Notes: a model not told the origin generated them from the letters alone. DNA of 64,000 bases from BQJU01 sp965229635 (GCA_965229635.1 OZ245894.1:6944001-7008000); one strand, 5' to 3'. Positions 1 to 9,088 are shown, counted from the first letter of the stretch. Program-made: numbers and translations.

Positions 1-349
1 TTTGTGCGCCCTTTTTCTGTCGGGCAAAACGGACTTTCAGCAGAGCGTCGGCCTGTTTATCAATCGAACTGCGGCCAATACCAACGGTAACCCAATCTTT
101 GATGGCATAATCCAGGCCCAGTCGAATGATGGCCTGATCCAGGCCAAAAAACTCACCGGCGCCACTACTGATTCGTCCAAATTTATGTGAAATGATAAAC
201 TCTAATTCCCCTTCCTGTAGCATTTTCACAGAATGTCCAACCACCACACGGGTGCCGTCAAAGGTATTGTAGGCATACTCCGTGCTTAGTTGTGCCCAGA
301 TCGAAGAGGCGCTGAAAAGAAAGCATAGTGCCAATAGGAAATTTTTCAT
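1..349 (-). CDS. DUF5777-like beta-barrel protein (3' part cut by window)
   Basis: The frame opens at an ATG whose complement lies at 347-349 and runs off the window edge, so 116 residues are visible. The protein begins with a signal peptide (MKNFLLAL, then a hydrophobic run ending SSIWAQ), followed by alternating polar and hydrophobic stretches typical of outer-membrane strands (GELEFIISHKFG, AIIRLGLDYAIKDWVTVGIGRS). This start resembles DUF5777-type barrel proteins of Bacteroidota, which often sit next to cytochrome-c-like lipoproteins, as here. It is the last gene of the minus-strand cluster that begins at 2546, with only 4 bases separating it from the cytochrome lipoprotein gene upstream. 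Function unknown; presumably an outer-membrane partner of the redox lipoproteins. Family assignment is from memory of the sequence pattern. Confidence 0.7.
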   Translation of the reverse strand, partial: MKNFLLALCFLFSASSIWAQLSTEYAYNTFDGTRVVVGHSVKMLQEGELEFIISHKFGRISSGAGEFFGLDQAIIRLGLDYAIKDWVTVGIGRSSIDKQADALLKVRFARQKKGAQ

Positions 350-353
350 CTTT

Positions 354-749
354 CTAGTTATTCGGTGCTCCGTTATCAATCCAAAATTGAATTTTTTCAA
401 TATCACAGCTCGATATTTTTTGCCCGCCGGGAGGCATGATGGCATAACCACCACTATGGTTAATCGACCCGATCAGGCTGCCATTATTGACATAAGGCAT
501 GACACGATTGTAGGTGTCGAGAATGACATTTCCCTGGCGGTCGCTGGCATTGTGACAAGCACCATTGCACTGTAAGTTTAAAATAGTGGCAATATCCGTG
601 GTATAGGAAACATCTGTAAAATCACAGGGATGGCCTTCCCCTTCTACAATGATATAATCATACAGGTCTTCTTTATTGTCATAATAACAGGAAGAGACCA
701 ATGTGGTGAGGCCTAGGATGATCCCCAATAACCAATATTTTGTGTTCAT
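354..749 (-). CDS. Cytochrome-c-like lipoprotein with CX3CH motif
   Basis: A 131-residue lipoprotein: a hydrophobic leader ends in the lipobox LVSSC with the lipidated Cys at residue 21. One cytochrome-c-like domain follows, with a candidate heme-binding site CNGACH at 61-66 and a candidate methionine ligand in MPPGG at 105-109. The spacing is CX3CH rather than the usual CXXCH. The same domain type occurs twice in the product of the upstream gene, so this looks like a single-domain paralogue. It probably carries electrons or senses redox at the outer face of a membrane; the partner is unknown. It lies 11 bases downstream of the two-domain lipoprotein gene and very close to the barrel gene after it, so one operon is likely. 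Confidence 0.75.
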   Translation of the reverse strand: MNTKYWLLGIILGLTTLVSSCYYDNKEDLYDYIIVEGEGHPCDFTDVSYTTDIATILNLQCNGACHNASDRQGNVILDTYNRVMPYVNNGSLIGSINHSGGYAIMPPGGQKISSCDIEKIQFWIDNGAPNN

Positions 750-760
750 TGCTATTCGAT

Positions 761-1501
761 TTAATTGTCTTGAGCCCCCTCAATGATCCAATTTTGTATC
801 TGCGCCCTCTGGCATTCGGTCAGCTGATTGCCGGAGGGTGGCATTGGTTGGTACCCCTGGTCGTGTTTGATGGTGCCCATCAGCAAGCCATTCACCGCAA
901 AAGTGCGGATGTGCGCATAGTCACTCAGATTGACATCGCCTTGAGTGTTGGAAGGCTGATGACAGCCGTAACACTTGTTTTGAATCAAGGGCAAAATATT
1001 ATCAGCAAAAGAGGTTTCTTCGGAATTGCAGGGCATCCGGCAATCAGTGTCTTCGGCGCCCTGCAAAATCCAGTTGCGGATAATATTGATATCCGAAGCC
1101 GACAATGGTGACGCCGGGGGGGGCGGCATGAAGTCATCATCCCCCTGATTTTCGGTGATCGACCGGTAGATTTTGCTATTGTTTGGATTGCCCGGACGAA
1201 CGCGACTTCTCACCTGGCTATAACTTTCTAAGACAATACCCTCTCGGTGGCTTTGCGCATCATGACAACCACTGTACGCACAATTGGCTACCAGAATAGG
1301 CAATACCTGATCCTGGAAAGAAATGACATCGTTATCACAAGGATTCTCTTCGGTAATTGATACAAAATTAATTGTTCCTGTAGTATCGATATTGACGGGA
1401 CCGCCCACAATTTCGATGACAATCGGATCAGTTTTACAGGCGTTGATCGTCATCAAAAAGACCGCCAATGCCAGAAGCATAGGGAAGGGAGTTTTTTTCA
1501 T
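761..1501 (-). CDS. Two-domain cytochrome-c-like lipoprotein
   Basis: The start is set at MKKTPFPML (complement of 1499-1501) because it gives a clean lipoprotein leader ending TINAC (Cys 22); the frame is open for 13 codons upstream. The 246-residue product has two tandem cytochrome-c-like domains of the type common in Planctomycetes and Bacteroidota. The first carries CAYSGCH at 74-80 (CX4CH) with FMPPPP as possible distal ligand region, the second carries CYGCH at 177-181 (CXXCH) with QPMPPSG. Each repeat shares the layout ILP-hydrophobic-C...CH, a conserved SY/DY region, and a closing IxNWIxxGA helix. The gene lies 16 bases downstream of the larger cytochrome gene. Role inferred: periplasmic or surface electron transfer. 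Confidence 0.78.
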   Translation of the reverse strand: MKKTPFPMLLALAVFLMTINACKTDPIVIEIVGGPVNIDTTGTINFVSITEENPCDNDVISFQDQVLPILVANCAYSGCHDAQSHREGIVLESYSQVRSRVRPGNPNNSKIYRSITENQGDDDFMPPPPASPLSASDINIIRNWILQGAEDTDCRMPCNSEETSFADNILPLIQNKCYGCHQPSNTQGDVNLSDYAHIRTFAVNGLLMGTIKHDQGYQPMPPSGNQLTECQRAQIQNWIIEGAQDN

Positions 1502-1517
1502 GTTAAATTGTTTAATA

Positions 1518-2546
1518 TTACTTTGCTTGTTGTTCCACAAACCTGCGCAGGTCTTCTACCTGCTGTTTGCTCATGCGCTCAGCGGGATAGTGTGGCATAT
1601 AAGGCCGGTGTCCCGGAATGGCGTAGGTTCCGTAAGGTATTATCTGGTATAGGGAAAAGTGAGAATTTCGGGGGATCATGCGTTTGATATCCCGAAAGCT
1701 CAATTTGGATTCGTCGAGTACATAATGAGATACACCCTCGTACTTGTGGCAATGTAGGCAGCTCAACTCGTAAATGTCCTTGCCCCGTGCCGGATTACCA
1801 GCATACCCTTCATAACCCTTTCTTTTATTGGGCGCGGAATCATAGAAGTGGGCCGGTGATTTCTGTAAATAAAAGGTCTTCAACCAGTAGATGAGTGTTT
1901 GTTGTTCTTTTGGATCATTTTTACCTTGATTCAGCTTTTCCAAATCTGCATCACTCAGTTGCAGGTCGTCCAAAGTAAACTGCAAACTCCAATAATAAGC
2001 CAACACAGCATCAATTTCCCAGTCTTCCATCGAACGTCCTTGTGAGCATTCCACGGCACATAGCTGGATGGCCTCCCGCAGATCGCGATGGGCTTTTCCT
2101 ATGCTCTCCTCCCCGTATTTGCGTACGTAGTCATCATTGTACCAGGTTTCCCGGTTCACAATCCCTTTGAAGGTGGTTCCCTGCAAAAATGGAATGCCTT
2201 TTGCTTTGACATAGGGCAACCGCGTTTCCGGGTCACTATAGCGCAAATCAGGGTCCTCCTGCTCTAGATTATGGCAGGTGGTGCAGACGTAGTATTTGCT
2301 CACGCGCTTTGACCGGCTGCCGTTGGGCAAGGTCGTTCTTCCCGTCTTGACAATTTCCTCCCCCTGGGTTACCATTTCGGGCGTGAAGTTGAAATTGTGT
2401 TTGGGTTCGGGTTCACCCAAAGAGATCAGCACTTCGTGCAAGGGTGTTTCCAATTTCCAGGCCTCTTGTTGCGGTGGTACCTCCACCATGCGGAACGCGG
2501 TAAAAAGGAAAACCGGGATCAGGAATCCCCAAATGAATTTACTCAT
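1518..2546 (-). CDS. Di-heme c-type cytochrome
   Basis: A 342-residue exported protein with an N-terminal hydrophobic segment (IWGFLIPVFLFTAF) that serves as a signal peptide or anchor. Two canonical heme motifs are present, CTTCH at 88-92 and CLHCH at 263-267, each in a cytochrome-c-type domain; the second domain ends with a helix (EDLRRFVEQQ) typical of cytochrome c C-termini. Two further cysteines (163 and 167, CAVEC) lie between the domains and could form a disulfide. It is the promoter-proximal gene of the minus-strand redox cluster. The substrate or electron donor is not recognisable. The family is certain as cytochrome c; the specific role is unknown. Confidence 0.82.
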   Translation of the reverse strand: MSKFIWGFLIPVFLFTAFRMVEVPPQQEAWKLETPLHEVLISLGEPEPKHNFNFTPEMVTQGEEIVKTGRTTLPNGSRSKRVSKYYVCTTCHNLEQEDPDLRYSDPETRLPYVKAKGIPFLQGTTFKGIVNRETWYNDDYVRKYGEESIGKAHRDLREAIQLCAVECSQGRSMEDWEIDAVLAYYWSLQFTLDDLQLSDADLEKLNQGKNDPKEQQTLIYWLKTFYLQKSPAHFYDSAPNKRKGYEGYAGNPARGKDIYELSCLHCHKYEGVSHYVLDESKLSFRDIKRMIPRNSHFSLYQIIPYGTYAIPGHRPYMPHYPAERMSKQQVEDLRRFVEQQAK

Positions 2547-2756
2547 ATCCTATTACACCATTAATTACAATATACTCTAGCCAATATGGAGATTGACGGA
2601 AAAAGGGTTGCGTAGGTGAGAGAAAAACCTGGTGACTTTGATCAGTGACTCGTCAATTTATATTCGATCAAAAGTGTTTTGGGAAATTACAGCCTCAAAA
2701 ACTTTTGATTGTTTTTATAAAAAATTGTCTGTAATTTGTACGGAAAAGCCACCTGA

Positions 2757-3128
2757 ATGAAGCCTTCCAAAGACAAGCTGTACAGCGCCATTGGTGAAAT
2801 GATTTATGCCGTAGCCAAAGCCGATGGTATTGTGCAGGCATCCGAAACCAGCAAACTGGTCACACTCCTTACGCACATTCCTGGCGCTGCCGACATTGAA
2901 TGGTCATTTAATTATGAAAAAACAAAAAATACCAGCGTAGCGGAAACCTTCGACCGGGCACTGGAAACGTGCAAAGCATACGGTCCTGCCGAAGAATACG
3001 CCATCCTTTTTGACGCATTGGACGTCATTGCCAAAGCCAGCGAAGATGGGATACACCCGGAAGAACAGGCCGTGATTGATCGGTTTAAATATGAATTAAA
3101 GGAGCATTTTCTGACGCTGGATTTGTAA
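2757..3128 (+). CDS. TerB-like small helical protein
   Basis: A 123-residue cytoplasmic protein without signal peptide. The segment AVAKADGIVQASETSKL near residue 20 matches the acidic signature at the start of the TerB (tellurite-resistance-like) helical fold, and a second related acidic turn (SEDGIHPEEQAVI) occurs near residue 100; in TerB these positions bind divalent metal ions. The protein has about the size of a single TerB domain. It is alone on its strand between divergent and convergent neighbours, so context gives no further clue. No ter operon partners are near; involvement in tellurite resistance should not be assumed. Only 4 bases separate its stop from the stop of the convergent DUF1028 gene. 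Confidence 0.65.
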   Translation: MKPSKDKLYSAIGEMIYAVAKADGIVQASETSKLVTLLTHIPGAADIEWSFNYEKTKNTSVAETFDRALETCKAYGPAEEYAILFDALDVIAKASEDGIHPEEQAVIDRFKYELKEHFLTLDL

Positions 3129-3132
3129 GCCC

Positions 3133-4143
3133 TCAATGGATAATCAGCCGGGTGCTGGCCACAGGCCGCCCTTTTTCTTCCATCAATATTAAATAAACGC
3201 CGGTTGCTATGCCCGAAACATCGATTTCCGTTTGCTGTTCAGTGGCCATCCTGGCTAGCAGTAGTCGGCCTTGGGTATCCACCAGCTTTAGCTCGGTTTG
3301 AGGCCCCGGCAAATCAGCCAGGGTCACCTGCACCGCTCCTTTTGCCGGATTGGGATAAACCTGCAGTTTCCGCCCCATCTGCGTAGGATTATCAACATCC
3401 GTTGCCACCAACCATTCATCAAACAACACCTGCAAACTATCAATGGGCTCTACCCCAAATGCCGTGCTGGGTACATTCAAATCCAGGTAAAAATTACCTG
3501 CTACATCATCGGGACGGGCTACCCTCACAAATGCTGATAAGGAAGAAACACCCTCATCCAGACAACGGCTGTCGGCTCCGGCAACATTTGCGCCCTGCAG
3601 AGCGGCCATCAATCGCACCGCAAGTGGGCCTTCAGTATTCAGAAATCGAGCTTCCATCGAGTCCAGGATGCCTGCTCCCAGCAAGATATTGCCCTGAATG
3701 GCGTACGTTTCACCGAGAAGATGGTTTTTGTAATTAAGACAATTCACACCGGTATATCCCGCACTTCTGGCTTGCCCGTTATGCATATCTACAATACCAT
3801 ACTGTCGCAAGGTAGGATTGCTAACCACATCATTACTGACCAGATAGTCGATGATTTGTTCAGGGCTCTGTCCGGCCTCCATTTGAGTGCGGGCCGCTAT
3901 CTGATTTTCCTCCAGATAGTAAGATTGGGTATGAATAGCGCCTATTCCCGGCAGAATATCACTGATCAATATTGCCCCACCAGTGCCCGGCCAAATGACA
4001 TCATCACCACACGTGGCACCGGCACTGCCTACCTCCCCAGTGCTAAGGTCAACGGCAACGATGGAAAAGGTATGCTGAGCCCAAAAAGGTGTCGATAGAA
4101 ACAATCCTAAACATGCGCACAAATAGCATAGATATTTTTTCAT
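3133..4143 (-). CDS. DUF1028 family secreted protein with type IX sorting domain
   Basis: The start is placed at MKKYLCYL (complement of 4141-4143), which gives a good signal peptide ending PFWAQ; the frame is open 12 codons further upstream. Residues about 23-250 match DUF1028, a family with an Ntn-hydrolase-like look (HTFSIVAVDLSTGEVGSAGATCG at the mature N-terminus; I show only its ends here as the motif is longer than needed). The last 75 residues (LQVYPNPAKG to the end) are a type A Por secretion sorting domain: YPNP, then GRLLL, then GVYLILM. The product should therefore cross the outer membrane by the type IX system encoded at 42548-48579. Substrate unknown. Confidence 0.8.
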   Translation of the reverse strand: MKKYLCYLCACLGLFLSTPFWAQHTFSIVAVDLSTGEVGSAGATCGDDVIWPGTGGAILISDILPGIGAIHTQSYYLEENQIAARTQMEAGQSPEQIIDYLVSNDVVSNPTLRQYGIVDMHNGQARSAGYTGVNCLNYKNHLLGETYAIQGNILLGAGILDSMEARFLNTEGPLAVRLMAALQGANVAGADSRCLDEGVSSLSAFVRVARPDDVAGNFYLDLNVPSTAFGVEPIDSLQVLFDEWLVATDVDNPTQMGRKLQVYPNPAKGAVQVTLADLPGPQTELKLVDTQGRLLLARMATEQQTEIDVSGIATGVYLILMEEKGRPVASTRLIIH

Positions 4144-4325
4144 TATAGGTAGATTTTGGCCCTTAAAATACAATTGCAATAAGAAATCCCCCGAAAATTA
4201 GCGTATTTTTGTCAAAAAGCTACCATTTGCCACCCCAACGCCATAACCCCAGGATGGCGTCTAATTAGTTACGTTGTTCACCTCTACTACAGTTTAAGTC
4301 TAAGTATTATCTCATTATAAGTACT

Positions 4326-6080
4326 ATGAATATGAAAACCCGCATCCTACTTTTCACGCTCTTTCTATTGGCCAATACAACTTTGAAAGCCCAATCTTTA
4401 AACCATGCCTATCAACCATCAATGCTGTCCTTTGCATCTGAATTGTTAGTTGTCGACGACAATCGGTTTCTAATTGGTGGACAAATTGGAGCCTTCATGG
4501 GATATCCGTCTTTTTCTCCTTACCTACGCATGGTTGACGCGAATGGAGCAACCCTTTGGCAAGAGAATGTCAACAATATCACCGGCACTGAATTGGGAGA
4601 AGTCCTGTCATTGCAAGTTACTGAGGAGGGCAACATCCTTGCAGCCGGTGTGGTTATGGGTTGTGACTATGGACTCCCTGGTTTTATTGCAGAATACGAT
4701 ACTTTGGGCAATCAGCTTTCCATCACTGAGGTGTGGGAAATGTTTAAATTTTGCCAGCTCCCGGATGGCAGTCTGGGGGTGCTTTCCACCTATGGCGTGG
4801 TAAAGCAGTTTGACCCCGCTGAAGGTGTCGTTTGGGAAACCAACCTCTGGATGCCGGGAGAGTTATTTGAAAGTAAAGATATCATATTCGGACCAGACAA
4901 TCACCTCTATATTCTAGGTGAAGACCAATTGGTCAAGATGGATTTGGATGGAAATATTGTGGATCAATTTGGCCTCGTTGGCGGGCAGGCCCTGATTGCC
5001 GATACGAATACGGATCATATTTTGGTACTCACCAGTAGCCGCTTGTTTAAGCTCGATACTGATTTAAATAGTTTGGACGAACTGGCACTCGGCAACGAGG
5101 GTTCTTTCCAGCAAATGCTGATAGAAGGGACGGATTTTTATCTTCTTGGTCGGACCCCGAGCGAAAGACCAATGGTCGCCAAAGTGTCCGACAACCTGAC
5201 CATTGATCAATCTTTTACCCTACTGGATCCGCATTTTATTTTTTACGATTTTGAAATCGCCAACAACAAGCTGGTGTATGTGGGAGACGAACTTCCCGAT
5301 CCGTACGATAGCGAGCAGGAGGTAAATGTGTACAACCGGACGCTGGCACACCGGGGTAGTAATATTTTTCTCTACTCAACCGGATTAGACGGCACACCAA
5401 CCGCCCTTAATGACGATGCCGCTATCTTGGATGTAAACTATCAAGACCTTCAGCTGGACACCATTGGTCAATGCGGTATAACGGGTAATGATGCGGGTAC
5501 GGCTACCTGGAGTAATGTCAAAATTATTGTACAAAATCAAGGCAGCACCACCCTCGAATCAGTCACCCTCAACACCGCATTTACTCCCTGTTCCTTTATC
5601 TGTCCTACCCGGGCCAATTTCCGGCGTACCTTCGAGAATCTGTTGCTCGCACCTGGTGAGAGCGTGGTTCTTGATTGGGGTACCTTGCAAGTACAAGGAA
5701 TACCTTTCGACGAACTAACGGAACTATGCTTCTGGACCAGCCTTCCCAACGGACAAATGGACGGTGATCATACCAACAACCTGGCTTGCGCCGACATTAC
5801 CATTGATACCAGGGATGTGGTGCAGAATCCTGAATATTTGATTTTGTCGCCTAATCCGGTGAATGATCAATTGCGGATACAGTTAATGGACAACGAGGTC
5901 CTTCCGGAAAGCTATCGTATGGTAGATTTAACGGGAAAAACCATTTTGGAAAATACCTGGCCGAATGGTCAAGATATCTTGGAGGTAACCGTGGAAGGCT
6001 ACCCCACAGGCGTTTATTTGATGCAAATCAATACCCGTTCCCAAGCACTGATTCAACAGTTTGTGATAACGGGGGATTAA
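4326..6080 (+). CDS. Secreted WD/PQQ-like repeat protein with type IX sorting domain
   Basis: A 584-residue exported protein: a signal peptide (start MNMKTRILLF, or at the Met two codons later) ends LKAQS. Residues about 25-370 contain repeated strand patterns (MVDANGATLW, KMDLDGNIV, KLDTDLNSL) like a beta-propeller used in large surface proteins. A middle region (about 380-490) resembles an Ig-like or CARDB-type domain (IIVQNQGSTTLESV). The C-terminus is a type A Por sorting domain (ILSPNPVNDQL, GKTILE, GVYLMQI). It is monocistronic, on the plus strand between minus-strand genes. Likely a surface or secreted protein; binding target unknown. The propeller call is from strand periodicity only. 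Confidence 0.75.
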   Translation: MNMKTRILLFTLFLLANTTLKAQSLNHAYQPSMLSFASELLVVDDNRFLIGGQIGAFMGYPSFSPYLRMVDANGATLWQENVNNITGTELGEVLSLQVTEEGNILAAGVVMGCDYGLPGFIAEYDTLGNQLSITEVWEMFKFCQLPDGSLGVLSTYGVVKQFDPAEGVVWETNLWMPGELFESKDIIFGPDNHLYILGEDQLVKMDLDGNIVDQFGLVGGQALIADTNTDHILVLTSSRLFKLDTDLNSLDELALGNEGSFQQMLIEGTDFYLLGRTPSERPMVAKVSDNLTIDQSFTLLDPHFIFYDFEIANNKLVYVGDELPDPYDSEQEVNVYNRTLAHRGSNIFLYSTGLDGTPTALNDDAAILDVNYQDLQLDTIGQCGITGNDAGTATWSNVKIIVQNQGSTTLESVTLNTAFTPCSFICPTRANFRRTFENLLLAPGESVVLDWGTLQVQGIPFDELTELCFWTSLPNGQMDGDHTNNLACADITIDTRDVVQNPEYLILSPNPVNDQLRIQLMDNEVLPESYRMVDLTGKTILENTWPNGQDILEVTVEGYPTGVYLMQINTRSQALIQQFVITGD

Positions 6081-6091
6081 AACTTGAGGCT

Positions 6092-6256
6092 CTAGTCCCG
6101 GTGTGGATTGTCAACCATTTCCGTTTGCTCAGAAGTATTGACAATGGGCATGCCCATTTTTTCCAGTAGTACGGAAGCCAGGATCGCAAAAACGACCACC
6201 AGCCAGATGACATCCCAGCGGGACAGGATTCTTTTTTTCTCAGTTGCGTCGCTCAT
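6092..6256 (-). CDS. 54-residue single-pass membrane protein
   Basis: A short frame that begins with ATG at the complement of 6254-6256 and ends with TAG at 6092-6094. The product starts MSDATEKKRILSRWD, has one clear transmembrane helix (about residues 15-32, VIWLVVVFAILASVLL) and ends with a polar tail (TEMVDNPHRD). Positive residues before the helix predict a cytoplasmic N-terminus. It lies convergent with the type IX cargo gene ending at 6080. Small proteins of this shape often assist larger membrane complexes but no partner is evident here. The composition, a helix of the right length and a sensible start make a real gene likely. Confidence 0.55.
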   Translation of the reverse strand: MSDATEKKRILSRWDVIWLVVVFAILASVLLEKMGMPIVNTSEQTEMVDNPHRD

Positions 6257-6468
6257 CTCTCTGATTATTTCGATGTTTCATGCATTCAAAAAATAAATAT
6301 ATGACAGAAAAACGTTGGAACAAACTATTCCGTCAAATATTTTGTCTTTGGACTTAAAACGACCGTAAAGTCACTCATTATCGCCCAAAAGGTAGTCAGT
6401 GATAAAACAAGTGAGCGGAGTAGAAGTTTTTTGAATTCCCGGGAGTTGGTGAATTGGTGCCGAGGGTG

Positions 6469-6539
6469 AAAATCGTTACAAATATCATCATGATAAAAAT
6501 AATCATTATAAATATAATGATGATATTTGTAACGATTTT
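6469..6539. repeat. AT-rich hairpin, copy 1 of a dispersed element
   Basis: A perfect 23-bp inverted repeat, arms at 6469-6491 and 6517-6539 around a 25-base AT-rich loop. It lies directly after the 3' end of the TonB-dependent receptor gene (stop at 6554) and could end its transcript. A related sequence occurs at 21501-21577, also next to gene 3' ends. The two copies share the right arm core GATGATATTTGTAACGATT and the loop word AATCATTATAAATAT. Confidence 0.75.
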
Positions 6540-6553
6540 TCAAGCTCCCCAGG

Positions 6554-9088
6554 TCAGAAGTCCATGCGCAACCTCAAGTTAATCCGTCGAGAAGTCAGAT
6601 AGGTTGGAATGGCATACTGCTGGTTGAGGATCGTCTTGATCCAGTCAACACCCGCCTGGTTTTGCACCTGTAGCAAGTTGAAGACCTCCAGACTCAACCA
6701 GGTATTGCGCGTCCAGCGCAGAAAATGTTTAGGCTTCTTCATGCGGTTTTCTTCCTTCCACAAAGCCACCGAAAAGCCGATATCTACCCGGTGATAAGGA
6801 GAAAACTTATAGGTATTGCGATAAACATCATTATTGCCACGGATTCCGTAGGGCAACCCGCTACCCAATGTGAGATTGAGGTGCATCTTGATGTTTTCAT
6901 TGCGCCGGAGATAATCCTGGAAAAACATAGAAAGCGTAAAAAGCTGATCCGTTGGACGGGATACATAATTGACATTGGTGCCTTCTCTTTGCCCCACGTC
7001 CCTTTCCTTGTGTTGCACGCCATCAAGCCGCTCTTTCGCCGTCAGGAAAGATAAGTTGATCCAGGATTCCGCCCCGGGAACAAACTCTCCATTCAGACGA
7101 AAATCGATCCCGGCAACATACCCTTCTGCATCATTCACGCCCGAATACACGATACGCACATTATCAACATCATAAGAAATCAGGTCCCACAATCGTTTAT
7201 AATAGGCCTCCGTAATAAATCGGAACTTCTTCGGATTATTTTTTCCAATATTAAAGTCAAAGGTCATACCTCCTACAATGTGCAATGACTTTTGCGATCG
7301 GATATTACTATTGACCGTCCCATCAAGGGCCCGCATTTCCCGATAAAAAGGTGGCTGAAAATATAGCCCCCCCGCCAATCGATAGGAAATATCCCGTTTG
7401 GTATTGAGCGGCTTGTACAACAATTGTACTCGAGGGGTAATGATCAATTCTTCGTTAAAATCCCAATAGGAAGCCCTGACACCGGCCGATAACTTCAGCT
7501 CCGCACTACTTTCCTTCCGCCAGGTGTAAGTATCCATCAGAAAGGCCGAAAACCTGTTTGAGGTGGCGATATTCCGGGTTTTCAGTACGTTGTCCAATAG
7601 CACCTGGCTAGTATCATAAGGCAAAGAATACCCGGCTGAATCCAGGCGTTCCCATTCGTTGATGCGGTCATCAAAAGTTTCCTGCTGTAGCTTTGCACCC
7701 CATTGCAGAAAATGGCTGGCCGTCACATCATCTTTGTCGGGGTATAACTGAAGTTCTATGCCACCCTTGTGTTCTACATTACTAATCTGAATATCCAGAA
7801 AGTTACGTATGTATAGGTGGCGCGTACCATTGCCCAGTTCACTCAGGGTCTCTCCAAAGTCATCACTACCCAGACTGGTTTCTATCTCGCTCAGGCTGTA
7901 CCGCCCAATGATGTCGATACGCACGTTTTCATCACTACGGAAGGCAGAGCCCAAAAATTTTAGATAATAGGGATTGTGGTCCCGGTCGGGAATGTAGGTC
8001 AGGGAAAGTCCTCCCATGCTAGTAGTAAAGTCATCAACCTCCTGCCCGTCAAATACAGTGGACAGTTGTAGCGCAAAATTGATCAACCCTACTGCCGTGC
8101 TCCGGGATTGCGGTTTCAGGCGATAAACACTACTGTTGTAGTTTCCCATGACACCCAGTTGCCAGTTGCGGCTTATATCATAAGTCACATAGGCCTGAAT
8201 ATCAGCAAAATTAGGTATATATTCTCCCTCAATGTCCAGCGTCCCCAGGAGATAACGGGTGGTTTTATAGCGAGCTCCGGCCAGGTAACGCAACTTGCGA
8301 TAGCCTCCTTTTCCCAGGCTCGTACTCCCCTCAAGATGGGCCGATCCTCCCAGAAAACTCATGCCGAGCGAAGCCCTGGTGCTATCAGGGCGTTTGTAAT
8401 TGACATCGAGTACTGAGGAGAGTTTATCTCCATATTTGGCCTCGAAGCCACCTGATGAGAAGGACAGGTCTCTGATCAGGTCAATATTCGGAAAAGTAAG
8501 CCCTTCCTGCTGCCCGGTACGAATCAATTGCGGACGATAAATCGCAAAGTCATTAACGTAGATCAGGTTTTCATCGTAGTTGCCACCTCGTACATTGTAC
8601 TGAGAGCTTAGCTCTCCGCCGGTCCCGCTACTGACGCCCAAAGCGATATGTGGCAGCGCACTTTCCAGGTTTCCTGTAGTCGTAGGCAGCAGCTTTAGCT
8701 GAGCCACATCCTCACGCATCATGCCCGCATCGTCAATTTTGCTTTCGCGAACCACCACCTCGATGTCAGAATCGATCGGTGCCAGTGAAGCATCGACCTG
8801 CCGGGTACTGCGGGCCGGCATTTCGCTGAGTTGAGTAGACGTTTCTTTATAACCGATCCGGGAAAAGACGATGGTCAGTTCCTCTTCTGCGGGCACTTCA
8901 ATGCTGTAGCGACCATTCGATGCCGATTCCACTGCATTATTGGTTCCCTCAATATATATCGTGACTAATTCAATGGGAGCTTTGGTTTCAATATCGGTAA
9001 CCAATCCCGTAATCGTCGCCTTTCCCGACTGTGCCAACAAGCCGGTGACACACAACATCCCTCCCAGGAGAGCAAAAAAACGCTGCAT
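6554..9088 (-). CDS. TonB-dependent outer membrane receptor
   Basis: The start is placed at MQRFFALLGG (complement of 9086-9088), giving a signal peptide that ends GLLAQ; the frame is open 46 codons further upstream but overlaps the preceding rpe gene. In the 844-residue product a carboxypeptidase-regulatory-like domain comes first (residues about 20-105, ATITGLVTDIETKAPIELVT), then a plug domain (about 130-240, with YNVRGGNYDENLIYVNDF), then a long strand-rich barrel ending in Phe (RRINLRLRMDF). It imports a ligand using energy from the TonB-ExbBD system; an ExbBD set lies at 25215-27587. The substrate is not identifiable and no SusD-like partner is next to it. It follows rpe by 37 bases and may be co-transcribed. 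Confidence 0.9.
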   Translation of the reverse strand: MQRFFALLGGMLCVTGLLAQSGKATITGLVTDIETKAPIELVTIYIEGTNNAVESASNGRYSIEVPAEEELTIVFSRIGYKETSTQLSEMPARSTRQVDASLAPIDSDIEVVVRESKIDDAGMMREDVAQLKLLPTTTGNLESALPHIALGVSSGTGGELSSQYNVRGGNYDENLIYVNDFAIYRPQLIRTGQQEGLTFPNIDLIRDLSFSSGGFEAKYGDKLSSVLDVNYKRPDSTRASLGMSFLGGSAHLEGSTSLGKGGYRKLRYLAGARYKTTRYLLGTLDIEGEYIPNFADIQAYVTYDISRNWQLGVMGNYNSSVYRLKPQSRSTAVGLINFALQLSTVFDGQEVDDFTTSMGGLSLTYIPDRDHNPYYLKFLGSAFRSDENVRIDIIGRYSLSEIETSLGSDDFGETLSELGNGTRHLYIRNFLDIQISNVEHKGGIELQLYPDKDDVTASHFLQWGAKLQQETFDDRINEWERLDSAGYSLPYDTSQVLLDNVLKTRNIATSNRFSAFLMDTYTWRKESSAELKLSAGVRASYWDFNEELIITPRVQLLYKPLNTKRDISYRLAGGLYFQPPFYREMRALDGTVNSNIRSQKSLHIVGGMTFDFNIGKNNPKKFRFITEAYYKRLWDLISYDVDNVRIVYSGVNDAEGYVAGIDFRLNGEFVPGAESWINLSFLTAKERLDGVQHKERDVGQREGTNVNYVSRPTDQLFTLSMFFQDYLRRNENIKMHLNLTLGSGLPYGIRGNNDVYRNTYKFSPYHRVDIGFSVALWKEENRMKKPKHFLRWTRNTWLSLEVFNLLQVQNQAGVDWIKTILNQQYAIPTYLTSRRINLRLRMDF

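Noticed and set aside
2757..3128. Tellurite resistance operon
   Set aside because: Only a single TerB-like domain is present, without other ter genes.
6325..6543. A 72-residue minus-strand frame rich in Tyr, His and Asp
   Set aside because: It is only the reading of the AT-rich hairpin element at 6469-6539; the same odd composition appears at the second copy near 21500.
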